This document shows, piece by piece, positions 24,543 through 42,785 of a stretch of DNA of 46,376 nt. Each line of letters opens with the position of its first letter. Within the stretch, counting starts at the first letter, position 1. This stretch comes from Dipetalonema caudispina (Eukaryota; Nematoda; Chromadorea; Rhabditida; Onchocercidae). The position numbers and the translations under genes are program-made. The notes under the pieces were generated by a model that saw only the letters and a list, made by a program, of their open reading frames with translations, did not search any database and was not told the DNA's origin. The DNA lies in assembly GCA_013365325.1 (NCBI GenBank), contig JABVXV010000422.1:1-46376 (forward strand), read 5' to 3'.

Positions 24543-25033
24543 CATAAAGGATATTTGTTTACTTTCTTCTTCTACAACGATTCTTAAAGCAAAATGATTA
24601 AAAGTATGGATGTTACAAAGTTTAGAATATTTTAAATTCTATACTAAGTTGAGAATCAATTCATCTTCAACTGCAATTTTCAATTAAATTCGTACTAAAG
24701 TAATGCGGAAGAAAAAAGGGCAAATATTGCCGATCATTTTTCTCCTCACTCATCTTTCTCTCTGACTGATTATATCTCTGTATTGAGCTTTTGTTATTTG
24801 AATAAAAAATATTTATTTTTATGGATTTCTTTCGGAAAAACTTCTTTCCTCAATGAAAAAAGGAATGTCTTCTGTAATGTAAACTTAACAACTCACTTCA
24901 CTCATTGTGAACAATACCGGGAGAGGTCAGATGGTTGACTTATTCTTTTCCCTGTATTATTTTTTTCACCCTTCTAACCCTTCTTTTTTTTCAGTTCATG
25001 TTCACTTATGGATATCTTTCAGATCTGTGTTCT

Positions 25034-25047
25034 CTTGAAGGTAAAAA

Positions 25048-25086
<39 letters not shown>

Positions 25087-25095
25087 TCCTTCAAG
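25034..25095. repeat. 36-nt poly(A) tract flanked by an 8-bp inverted repeat
   Basis: A run of 36 A (25049-25084) lies between CTTGAAGG (25034-25041) and its reverse complement CCTTCAAG (25088-25095). It sits about 250 bp upstream of the V-ATPase start codon, so it could affect nucleosome placement at that promoter. This last point is inference. Confidence 0.75.
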
Positions 25096-25295
25096 TATAA
25101 CTTATGGAAATTCTAAAATTTCTTGCACATGACCATGCGATAATAAAACTTTTGATTGAAACGCTGCGTAATAAACTTGCCATAATTTTTCTTAAATAGC
25201 TGTGTATTAAGATTCATTTTTATAACATATTTATTTGAATATGATGCATACGGATCTGCGATTTTAAACTCATTAAAATACGAAAATTATTTTGA

Positions 25296-25340
25296 ATTTC
25301 TTGCAGGACCAAAAGATTCAAAATAAACTTCACTCTCCAA
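25296..25340 (+). promoter_or_regulatory. Acceptor-like site and 34-nt leader of the V-ATPase a gene
   Basis: TTTCTTGCAG ends at 25306, exactly 34 nt before the ATG at 25341, the same distance as in the FGD gene. The leader has no ATG. The arrangement fits nematode spliced-leader trans-splicing, but a cis-spliced upstream exon cannot be excluded. Confidence 0.5.
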
Positions 25341-28300
25341 ATGGGATCACTATACCGATCGGAGCAGATGCGATTCTGCCAAATGATTGTCCAGAAAGAT
25401 GCCGCATTTTCTTGTGTCGCTGAACTTGGCAAACATCCTTATGTTCAATTTAAGGATGTATTCTTTTTTGAAATTATTTTTCGAAATTTTGAAAGTTTCA
25501 AATTTTATTCAGCAAATTGTTTCCATGCATAATTTGCCCGGCAAACAATTGGTGACAAACAACTTAATAGGATGATTTTTACTCAAAAAATTGGATTTGA
25601 TGGTCGTCTACAAGCTTTGAACATGAAATGTAGTTATATTAGCTAGCCTTTTTGTCCAAATCATGTTTCTAATTAGAAATTCGGAGAAAAGAACTCAACT
25701 TGATAGAACTCTCAATCTGATTGCAATAAATCGGTGAAAATAAAAAGGAAAAATGTGTTTTCCAAGCAAAAATAAAACAACTAACAACTGATAAAAGTGC
25801 TCTATTCAATGTACATCATACAACTGTCAGGAGTAATTACGCGGTAATTTTTAGCTGAATGCTAATGTTAATCCGTTTCAAAGAATGTATCTTCGTGACA
25901 TTCAGCGATTTGAAGAACTGGAACGGAAGTTGAGTAAGTTATTATGAACCAAATTCACTCTCCATTTCACATTAGTTATTTAAACTCGTATAGTTGTAAG
26001 ATCTGCAATGATGAATAAAGTTTCTGGCTTATGATGACACTTTTTCAGGATTCCTTGATGCCCAAATACGTAAAGACGATATTGAAGTTAATGATGATGT
26101 TGGCGGAGATGACACATATGAAGTATTGGCACCACATCAACTCAATCAATTGGAGGTTAGCTAGATTTGACCTTTTACTTCAGGTAATATTTTTGGTGTT
26201 CGAGAGAGAAGTTTAGCATTATAATTGCTGGTAATCGTCATTCATATAAATCTTCGGAATTTTCCTGAGCTGTACAGGAAAGTAAGAGTACAAAGAGAAG
26301 ATAATTCCCTGTCTTTGGATTACATTTAAGAGATCCGTAAACATCTCTTGTAGGGCAATAAAACATCCAATTGATCGAGGAATGGGATACATTTCAAATT
26401 GCATTTTACAGGGCACATTGATTGATTTAGAGCGTGATGTAATCAGCATGAATGAAAACAACATAATCTTGAAACGGAATTATTTGGAGCTGAAAGAATG
26501 GGAAGCAATTCTGGAAAAAACTGATCATTTCTTCGAAGAAGTTTGCTTTACTTCTATGTTTAGCCCGAAGAAGGCCTGAATGTCATAATTGATCAAGAAA
26601 TTTGATTTCGTTTACTTTTAATTTTGAATAAACTTACAAAATAAATTATGCAATGCAGTGATTTATGGACAGAAAGTCAATAAAATTCTATTTTGCAAAG
26701 GTCAGAGCCTGTGACTTGTGAGATGTGTCACCAAGTTTGGATACTACTAAGTTACTGTATTGACTTACACTGTTTTAAAGTTAATGAAAATAATTGTCCA
26801 CTTGTAGGGCATTAGTGATGTTGCAATGCAGGAAATTGAAGCGGTGCAAGAAGATTCTGCACTTGTACTCAGAAGTGGAAAAGAGCCTATAGGGTAATGT
26901 TCGATTATACTGCAGATCAAATAGATTTATGGTTACAATACAACTAACTTCTAATAGGGATTGTGATAAAATCAGCATTTTTGAAGTTAAAGTTAAAATG
27001 CCGACATTAAATTTTTTATTCTGATGTCCTTATTACTACACATTTCTACGTGATAATAAATCTGTTTTAAAAGAAAATTTTGTAGAAATACAATTATTTA
27101 AAAGTTGCTGTCTTCTGATGCCGAATTTAGCTCACTGAAGTATATGTTCAAAATGGATTTGCCCAAATAAATCAATAATATTAATTTGCACAGATTTTCT
27201 CAATTTCGATTTTAGATTTTTGGCAGGTGTCATCAATCGTGATCGTGTGAATGCTTTCGAAAAAGTATTGTGGCGAGCTTGTCATAAAACGGCATTTGTA
27301 CGTACTACCGATGTTGAGGAGGAGTTGGAGAATCCAGATAGTGTGCGTTTTTAAACATATGTTGTGACTTTAGTGACTAAGTTCACCACTTTCATTTCAT
27401 AATTTCTAATTAGGTTTATAAAAGCAAAATCTTCGACAATAAATCGGTCTCGTATTGAATTTTCTTCTTGTTTTCCATTTTTTTTGTTTATCATATTTTA
27501 TTTTTACTCCATCTAATTTCATTCCTTCCCACTTTTGCCATTTAATCAAATTTTCCAGCTATTAGTAAAAATAAATTTAAAATTACAGGGCGAAATGTGC
27601 TCTAAGTCAGTCTTTTTGATTTTCTACAAAGGTGATCGCTTGCGGATTATCATCGAGAAAGTTTGTGAAGGATTCAAGGCCAAACTCTATAATAGTTGTC
27701 CGAAGAACAGTAAGGTCTGACTACTTAGCATATGAAGTTTGATGGTTTTTGAAGTTCTACCTTTAAAAGATAGAAATCCTTTTTTACAAAAATTACTCAA
27801 GACATTCTGACTTTATCTTGTACTGAAACATGGATATACGATGTATAACCTGTTAAAATTTATCTTCCCTACCGTTTAAGGATCGTCATGCAGCAGCACG
27901 TGATGTAAAAGCCCGCATATCGGATATGCGTACTGTACTGGGCCAAACTCAAGAGCATCGGTATAAAGTGCTTCAGGCTGCTTCCAATTCTGTCAGGCAG
28001 TGGCAAAAAGAGGTTTCTTAAAATTCTTTAAATTCGAATTAAGAATATTATTTTTGAATGTGTCTTTCATACTGAGAACCTTAACATTTCCAGATCATTT
28101 AATTCATGATCATTTACAGGTTTGCATGCAAAAATCGGTTTACTACACGTTGAATCTTTTTACATTTGATGCTATCGGTAAATTTTTCATCGCTGAGTGT
28201 TGGGTACCATACGTTGACCTGGAAAATGTCCGTTTGGCTCTTGAAGAAGGAGTGGTAAGAGGTTTCAAACATTAATCAGTTTTTCATCGTTTATATGGTT

Positions 28301-31300
28301 TGAAAGTTTTAAAAGAAAAACTGGCTAAGCCGACATTTAGAAGCCTGTCAACAGAAATTCAGGTTAAAAAATAATCAGGCAATTCAGATACTAAGCTGTG
28401 ATTGCAGAGGAAAAGTGGCAGTAGTGTGAGACCTGTTCTAAATCTTTTGGAGACTGCCGAAGAGCCACCGACATACAACCGAGTTAATAAATTCACGAAA
28501 GTCTTCCAGACGATCGTTGATTCTTATGGTACTGCCTCCTATTTGGAAATCAATCCCGGTATGATTGATATTTTGATGAATGGAAATTGGCAGAGTTTTG
28601 AGAAACTTGACATTTTATTAACTTCACAAACTTCATTCCATTTTCAGCTCCTTATACCATTATAACGTTTCCATTTATCTTTTCCTGCATGTTTGGTGAC
28701 CTTGGACACGGTATTATAATGCTTCTTGCTGGGTTGTGGTTGGTACTCCGGGAGAAGAATCTTGCGGCACGCAATATTAAAGATGAGGTAATATTTTGGT
28801 TAAAAAAAAAAATATTATAACCAATAGAGTGAACTTGGCTATTAAATTGTAATCAATTCACGATTGTCCTAAAATTATGATTGCAAAATGTCATATTTAC
28901 ATGTAATTAAAATATTTATATGCAATCAAAATTTACAGATTTTTAACATGTTCTACGGTGGTCGTTACATTATTTTACTTATGGGCATTTTTTCGATTTA
29001 TGCAGGTTTCCTTTATAACGATCTTTTTGCCAAATCATTTAATCTATTTGGTTCAAAGTGGCGTAATCCGTTCCCGTGAGTTTTAGTTTTTGGCTTAATT
29101 TGAATCAAAATGAGGTTGTTAAATTTTGAAATTTCACAGTAACGAAATGCTTTTGTTTGTTTTTGGTTAAAACATCGTAAGTCTTGATTTATACGTGAAG
29201 ATCGAAACATTGATTGTAGCCTGTTGTTGATGCATGTCTTCCAAAGGTCATAAGATTCTCTTATGCCAATAAATCATCCCATATAACTTCTTCAGAGCAC
29301 TTTTTGTAGTAATGCGGAGATTGAATCTTGGGATAGTCAATCAGTTCTTATGCATAAAGAAATATTAATCGATCTGCCACCATCACGATCTTATATGCAC
29401 GACAGTGGACCCTACTGGTTTGGTGTAGATCCTATATGGAATTTAGCTGAGAATCGGCTAAATTTTTCAAACTCATTGAAGATGAAATTATCCGTCATAC
29501 TCGGAATTGCCCAGATGACATTTGGAGTGTTCTTATCGCTGTTAAATTATATGTATGTTATCGCAAGATTTGTCTCAATTTTATTTTTCAGTATTACTGA
29601 TATTGGAATACTAACAATAAATTATAATATCTTGCAAAATATGGTTGTTCAACAATACCTTTAGGACTGCTTGATCATTCAGTACTGTATATTGGTGATA
29701 ATGTTGACTGAAAACAAGACAAGACTTTGTGTTATTTCAGTTTAAATCCATTTTCTGTTTAGATTCTCAGTGACTAAGACTTTACTCATATGTTTACTTG
29801 CATGACATTCATTTTATCTAAATTTGGTATATTTGACAAATTTCAGATACTTCAAATCAAAAATTGAAATATACACAGTGTTTATCCCACAGATTTTATT
29901 CATGCTCTGCATATTTATCTATTTGTGTGCCCAAATCGTCATTAAATGGCTATTCTTCTGGGTTCGAGAGGAATACATTTTTGGGTTGCTTTACCCAGGG
30001 TCAAATTGCGCTCCTTCATTGTTGGTAACTCTTATTTATTTTTAGAATTAGAATTTTTGAACATTAAATTTTTCAAAATGAATTATATGACGTATTTTAG
30101 ATTGGTCTGATCAATATGTTTATGTTTAAAGATCGTCGGCTTGGCTTTCTCAATGAGACGAAAATTATTGCTCAAAATGATGAACATGTTACCTATGAGA
30201 AGTGGCCAAACTGCTATCTTAGTCAATGGTATCCTGGACAGGCAAGTAGCTTTTTGATGATGTGTAAAGTTGATTTTCAGGTTTTCCTCAGATTTTCAAA
30301 ATTTTTTCAAAACCGAAAGAAATTTCAGTCAACTTTCGAAGCAATTCTGGTTGTAATAGCTGTGATTTGCGTACCAGTTATGTTATTCGGCAAACCGATT
30401 CATTTCCTGTTACATCGTAAGAAGAGAAATGTCGTTAGCGACAATGCCGTAAGTTCGAAAAACTAATAAGGTGCTAAAAAGAGTCTTAAAAGATAAAATG
30501 GTCAAACATCACCTGATTTTGGCTCCCTTGCCCTTATCGAGAAGTAAAAATACCTTTCAGAAATGTCCTTCACCATTTTCAAATAAGCTAATCACTGTTA
30601 GGATCAATTTAATGCCAGCCCGCAAAACCAACTTAACTCTGAATAACCATCTTGAAAATTACACTTTTCTTCTTTGGTATTTTAAGTACTATTTCTTCCT
30701 TTCAAACTTCCACAGCAAATTTCCCCTTCATTAGGTAGTGTGGATGAATCAGGAAAGCGAAAAGGCCGAGATAACTTTGAACGAAAATGGAAGTGGTTTA
30801 GATAAAAAAGATTGGGAAGAAACTACATCCGATAATGAATGTGAAGAAGAGGTAAGTTCTTGAAAAAAAAAAAAAGGAAAATTTGCTTCAGTTAGTTATT
30901 TGACTCTTTCATTGATTCATAGTCTAACATTTAGCAAGATGCAGTGGATATGAAGGGATAGTTGTATTTTGATATTACAAAATTTATTTTGAGTCTTTTG
31001 CGGACGTTATGGTTCATCAAGCTATCCATACAATTGAGTATGTCCTTGGTTGTGTGTCTCATACAGCATCATATCTTCGATTATGGGCTCTATCACTGGC
31101 ACATGCCCGTGAGTTACTCTTAATCACTTTGCTTTTTTAATACTTTTTTTACTGTAAAACTTTACATTCATCGATGAAGACTAGTTGTTTCAAAAATTTT
31201 CACTAAAGCTATTGAAGAAATTTAAAAACGATATTGGCTCATTGACAGTCGTATTACTAACCAAAAATTTTGCGTGTTTTCCGGAATTTTCAAAATACGA

Positions 31301-31966
31301 ATAGTGTTTAGAAATGAATTAATCGACTGATTTTATATCTTTTACAACTTCCAGAAGCTTTAATAACTCCTTGTTGGCATAATATTCCATTTATATTTAT
31401 ATTAAGTAATAAACAAGAAAGATGTCCCAGTAAGCGCAATTGAGTCTTAGTATGAGTCCATTCGTTTACTTGAATCGGAAGAAAAGGTCAAATTTAGATT
31501 TTTAATACAGAACTTTTTGCATGAATATTACAGAATTATCGGAAGTATTATGGGAAATGGTACTTATAAAAGCTTTTGGCATTTCTGGCATTTATGGCTA
31601 TATCGCTGTATACTTCATATTTTTTTTATTCGGTGTTTTGACCGTTTCAATTTTGGTACTAATGGAGGGACTTTCCGCCTTCCTACACGCACTTCGACTG
31701 CACTGGTCGGTTCTTATGAATTCACTTAGATTTGAAAAATTGAAGTATTTCATGGATAAGTCGACATTTGCATTAGATAACACAAATATATAATACTTCA
31801 GAAAATTTGATTTATGAATAACTCCTATCACGGTTAAAATATTGAAAACCAAAAAAGTTATTGCAGGGTTGAGTTCCAGTCCAAATTCTACCTCGGACTC
31901 GGTTATCCCTTTGTGCCTTTCTACTTCAAGGATGTGCTACTGAAAACAAATGCCGGTGAAAAGTAA
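25341..31966 (+). CDS. V-type H+-ATPase V0 subunit a (ATP6V0A/VPP1 family)
   Basis: Twenty exons: 25341-25457, 25855-25933, 26049-26155, 26412-26540, 26808-26893, 27216-27342, 27589-27714, 27881-28012, 28120-28254, 28408-28558, 28648-28787, 28939-29075, 29298-29552, 29847-30024, 30101-30241, 30329-30448, 30735-30851, 30994-31108, 31534-31705, 31867-31966. Phases agree and give 887 aa. Subunit a forms the cytosolic stator arm (about 1-395) and the membrane half-channels that carry protons past the c-ring. Hallmarks: FRDLN-like [85 protein letters not shown] with the essential arginine R788 (yeast Vph1 R735), and [19 protein letters not shown]. An acidic linker occupies 721-759. Intron 30242-30328 begins with GC. 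Nematodes have several paralogues; which one this is remains open. Confidence 0.95.
30242..30328 (+). other. GC-AG intron, in frame if retained
   Basis: The exon ends CAG and the intron starts GCAAGT, the usual strong context of GC donors; it ends AATTTCAG. It is 87 nt (29 codons) with no stop in the reading frame. Retention would insert 29 residues after Gln680, just before a transmembrane segment beginning [16 protein letters not shown]. Homologues continue directly across this join, which supports removal. Confidence 0.8.
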
Positions 31967-33796
31967 ATTGATATCTTACTAGATGAAACAGTACTAACTC
32001 ATTACGATTATTAGCGATAAATAATCCTGCTCTTCATATCATTTATTGATGTTAAAAATGATGACACCCACAATAAGTATCACCAATTAGTTATACACCG
32101 GAACGTTCTGGTACCATTTTTAGCTTCTTCACCAAATTGCAAAATTGCACGAATCTTTATTAACAGTAAGTTACTGCCACAGACAAGAATCACCCCGATT
32201 TACATATGCCACCATGACGTCAAGCAAAGAGAAATATGAATACTCGTCCAAATGCTCTAGTCAGACCATCTTGTAATCTTTGAATCCAAATTTCATCGAC
32301 TATGTTACCGTTCACGTTGTTTTCGCTACTGGAATTCAGTGATTTCAATTTCGCAACCATGCTTTCAAAAAATCTCAGCCGTCGAAGCTAATAGGACCAC
32401 ATATCATGCGGCAGAAACCGTGACGCTAGAATGAACATACCATATGAAGTCCCCAGACTGCTGTAATTATATTGTTTGGCCAACTCGTCGCTCCGTAGAA
32501 ATGATTATTAGAGGGTGGTGTGGTGTCATGAAGGATGTATATCAAAGAGGTTAAGAGAATGATACAGATCGATCGGCTAGTCGGATTTTTATGAGACAAA
32601 ATTATCAGTACGGTTTCGATGTCGCAACGTACAGAATGGTTACGAAATTAAGGAAGAGGCTCATTTGGCGACGTTTCGTTCGACTGCCGACTGTAATCTG
32701 TCCTCAATGTCATTGGAACTACCTGATCCACACTGCAGTAGACTCAACTAATCTGCGTCTTCTCTTACTCGTCGCTAGATTCAGTCATTTCCACTTAGGA
32801 TTTGATGTATGAGCGTCATCGCTTTTAATTTATATTCCTGGCAAAAAAAGCACATTTTAAAGGGGGTTCACATGTATAGAAAACAGTGTGGAGTGACGTA
32901 TTATAAGCACCGAGAGTCGAAGTTTGAGCATAATAAATTACGAACATATATGGGAAAATATGCTAAAAAAACATATAAATTCTAAGCAACAAAACAAAGC
33001 AGGTGAAAAAAAAAGGAACAATGTATAATGATGCAAACAAAAACACAGAAGGCGCTGATGGACAATATAATCATTTCACATGATTGTTATAGCTCAAGAT
33101 TCAACAGCAGAATTCCAGAAGTAATCTTGAAACCATGTACATCTTGTATACGGTTAATCAAAGATCCAAGAATTGCGCCCATAAAATACCGGTTAAAGAT
33201 TCTAGAACTCCAATTTAATTCAAGTCTGAACACGACGCACCACTGATTCCAGAGAAACCACAGATCGTCCATAAGAGAGCCACATGATAAAATTTCGAGA
33301 TATACAAAATGACTAAATTTACAACCTGACAAATATTTAATGGAAAACGGGAAGGAAATGCGAGTAATCGGTCTCTAAAATAACAAAAAAGAAAGAAGTG
33401 ACTGGTTTAATGACAAATTAACTTTGCAAAGTTGTTAACAATTTTTAAAATTAAGACAACAAATTTAAAGAAATGCAAAAAATACAAAATATACTGGGAG
33501 ATAAAACTGAAAATCAGATTTGGAATTTATATCAAGGTCCTTCAGTTACTTCCTCTTTCCCTTCCAATCACTCTTGACAGAAAATTCTAATTTTCTTCCA
33601 GAATTTTATAGAGAAATAACTCGGCAACAAAGCGAGAAGTTTTTGTTTCTCGCAAATAAGTAGATAACACTGGTAAATTTAAGGACACGAATTAGGCCCA
33701 CGGAAACAATTAGAGAGAATAGTGACAATGATACTACTGTGATATGTGCAAAAAGATACCCGAATAATACAGATTAATAACTGTAGTGGTGTAGTC

Positions 33797-33863
<67 letters not shown>

Positions 33864-34897
33864 CACTTTGTTGTAATCAAATTATTGATATTTTCATGAT
33901 AATGCTTTTGTTTTTAAACCATAAAAAAGAAAGCAGATATTCACAACGCATGTAAGAACAAATTGGAATGGATCCCACACCTAGGTCAGTGCACTATGCA
34001 TAAAACAAACTAGTGCTACCTACGCCAGCATCGTAATGCCAATTACTGGTTAAGCGCATGAAAAAGACCCCACATCACTTTATATTTTCGACAATTCCTT
34101 ACCATAACTAATATTTAGTATCCATCAAATCAAGCGAACAAATATCACAACTCATGGCAAAATTGGAAGCCCTTAGAACTTGAACGAGTGACCAATCAAT
34201 AAGCAGCTCTTCAGGAAAACAGGATTACAAATAATGCGAAGAAAGAAAAGGTGGAGTTTTGGATTAGCGAACAGTAAGGCTGTGAAAGCAAAGACAATCG
34301 GAGAGCGGTTTTCACGTACCTATCACAAATTGAGCGAGACCTTGATTATGACTGTCTTGATTTCGAATCAAAACAATCAATTCCTAGCCTCCAAATGAGT
34401 ATTTTGGTTTCATATAAAACAGTTCAAATGCATAGGTTTTTTTTCTTGCAGAACTACACATCCGCCATCCCGCCTAAAAATGAATATCAAAATCCACAAT
34501 ATGATTTTAGCATTTAGTCATCACAGCGGAAATCTGAAGAGAATTTGGAGGAATGAACGGTAACTAAGTGATTCCATTCTCGCGGATTTATCAGGGTATG
34601 TAATCATCAGAAAGTTATACATCATAAATCTTTAAAATGGTAACAATTACAGAAGACAAGTTAAGAGAGAGAGAGAGGAGTGGTAACAAAGAAACTGAAA
34701 GAGAGCTCTATGTTTCACAATTACTTTACTGCATAAACTTTAATTTATATACACAAACATAAATGATGCAAATAATTTGAATTCTTCCATAAACAATCAA
34801 ATTTTTAGTAAAATACTGTAAACTTACTAGATAATAGAGCAATGCTCCAATCCACGTAGGTCCAAACTATTATTTCTCCAATACAACTACACTGATT
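31967..34897. other. Convergent intergenic region between V-ATPase a and PAK
   Basis: About 2.9 kb holds the two 3' UTRs and a (TA)31 microsatellite. Short frames such as 32591-32812 (+) and 33087-33332 (-) have no family resemblance and no supporting exon chain. I see no transposase, RNA gene or terminal inverted repeat. Confidence 0.55.
33799..33860. repeat. (TA)31 dinucleotide microsatellite
   Basis: An uninterrupted TA array of 62 nt. Such tracts are polymorphic, assemble poorly and may form cruciforms. Its true length in the genome may differ. Confidence 0.97.
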
Positions 34898-40845
<5,948 letters not shown>

Positions 40846-40886
40846 AACCGTGATGATGTTCCACGATATGCCCAAACTAAAATAAA
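40846..40886 (-). promoter_or_regulatory. Acceptor-like site and 31-nt leader of PAK
   Basis: On the minus strand TTTATTTTAG ends at 40877, 31 nt before the ATG at 40845. The leader lacks any ATG. The spacing resembles that of the FGD and V-ATPase genes and suggests a spliced-leader acceptor; a distant noncoding exon is the alternative. The first coding exon is tiny (11 codons, STSREKDKSK after the Met). Confidence 0.5.
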
Positions 40887-41680
40887 GAAGTCTTTGAAGG
40901 AACGTTTCCGACCGTTTGATTAATGATAAAGAAATTTCACTTCAAACCTAGCACACAGCAGTGAGTTACGGAAGCAAATGATGCTTAATTCTTACTTGAT
41001 TTGAATTTTCATATCATTTCTCAGATTAAAATAAACATTTATTGGGGAATTAAGTAAGTGCACTATGACGATGTAAATATTGATGGCATCTTAAGAAGAC
41101 CAAAAGGTCAGCTTTACAGCCTCAGTACGCAATGATATCCAGAAAACAAATCCGGAATTCGTCCAACCACAACTCCTGTCCTGCTACTAACTGTCCAAGA
41201 CTACACAGGACGGGTCAAAGATACCACAACCGAACCCCCATCAGAAAACCCGAAGTCCAAAACGCCGATGTAATATGCGGCCGTAAGCATGAGTCACAGT
41301 GCCCAATGCAATATATATGAATCACCACTTTTTTTTACCCTTCCCGTAGGACTGTAATGAATTATCAAAAAAAAGGAAAGATGGCAAAGTCAACTTTTCA
41401 CTATTCATAAAAATAGATGTAATCTTTGGAAATCACTAAGATCATCAAATGCTAATTTATAGCTGATAATTCCATCTCATGCAGAGATCCAGTTTCCTGA
41501 TCGACCATCAAGGAAAAAAAATCCAAGATCAAATTATGAATTTAGCATATAACTTGTAACGTTTCCCTCAAAATCATGTGAAAATTTCTGAAATTAATCC
41601 TAAGAATTCCACGTATGTTTAGCATATCATTTCTACTTCTTTAAAAGTTTACAAATGAGGTAGGAGATATTTAAATGTCC

Positions 41681-41681
<1 letters not shown>

Positions 41682-41712
<31 letters not shown>
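41682..41712. repeat. Poly(T) tract, 31 nt
   Basis: An uninterrupted run of T on the plus strand, in the PAK upstream flank. Read on the minus strand it is a poly(A), but no retrocopied sequence was recognised next to it. Confidence 0.93.
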
Positions 41713-41713
<1 letters not shown>

Positions 41714-42699
41714 AAATTAAGTTCCAAATTATCAAAAGAACAATTATTTCTTGATGAGAGAGATGTAACTGTTGTTTCATTTAGTCAATTTTCTAAAATT
41801 TTTTTGATAAAATCATTGCAGTCTTTCCCAACAACATTGGCGTGAACCAGGATAATTTTTAATTGCCTCAGATTTGCGGTTTATTACTCGATATTACAGG
41901 GCGTGCTCATGGAATAACTGGACTGAACACCCAACAGACTAGTGACGAAAATTATGATATCACTTTAAATGCTCTTTCTGCGAGAAAACTGCATTGTACT
42001 GTTATCTGATAACAACCATTTTGTTAGAGATTTCCGTATCCAATGTATCGATTGAGAGTTCTACAATACACAGTCAAATTATCCTTCATAATATTACCGT
42101 TCAGTTTTCCGTTTTCCGCCACACACTATTTTTGATTAAGAAAAGCCCTCACCACCCAGTATTATAAAAAATAGCAATAACAAGTAATCGTTTTTACTGT
42201 TCCATTTACATCACCTTTAATAAAGGAGTAAAAAGAAGGAGAATTGGTACAATCCATCCAAAGTTTCGGTATAAACACTGAACCGTAAATTCATTATTTT
42301 GATACGTATTATCCGGGAAGTCAAGTTCATGTGAGTTTCCAATTTCAATACACTCGTTGCTACTAAAATTGATTTATGAGCGTGAAGCATAGCCCTTTAA
42401 TCTATGGAATCGGTTTCACTTCCCAATGCTTTACCTTTCCAAGATGTTTGCTTTTAATTGACTGCAGGTAAGTCGACGAATCTAATTAAGTATTAATGAG
42501 GCGCTTTGAATTTTATGATAATTTTACGCTATTTCAGCATGCAAACGAAAAAAAGGATATTATCAATGAGAGAGAAAGAAAGAGAGAAGTTAGACTGCCG
42601 CAGATTTACGTTTTTGGTACAATAAAATTTATGAGCACCATGATTCTGGAATTGTTGGATTTAGTAGAAGAGGAGAGGCTTGTTCTCTCTTCTTCTTTT

Positions 42700-42785
42700 T
42701 AACCTATTTCTCCTTCTAATCTATTTCACTTTCTAACTTATTTCTCTTCCTAATCTATTTCTCTTTCTAACCTACTTCATCTTTC
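42700..42785. repeat. 17-bp pyrimidine-rich minisatellite, five copies
   Basis: Five head-to-tail copies of a unit close to TAATCTATTTCTCTTTC begin at 42700, 42717, 42734, 42751 and 42768. The last is 18 bp. Copies differ by one to four bases. The array is embedded in a longer CT-rich strand that runs to about 42810. Confidence 0.85.

Larger units (their letters stand above)
19626..25306. promoter_or_regulatory. Divergent intergenic region between MetAP1 and V-ATPase subunit a
   Basis: This 5.7-kb gap should include both promoters. It is dominated by AT-rich, low-complexity DNA: a CAT/CAC microsatellite, two fold-back sequences and two long poly(A) tracts. Frames up to 119 codons exist but are repeats (21635-21994) or show no family signal, including 104 codons at 23032-23346 (+). 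A 78-codon minus frame at 20391-20627 is listed separately. Confidence 0.55.

Noticed and set aside
24518..25095. Two poly(A) tracts as tails of retrotransposed elements
   Set aside because: No target-site duplications, reverse transcriptase fragment or processed gene could be seen upstream.
32591..32812. Plus-strand frame and surrounding sequence as a transposon remnant
   Set aside because: No terminal inverted repeats, transposase motif or repeat partner in the window.
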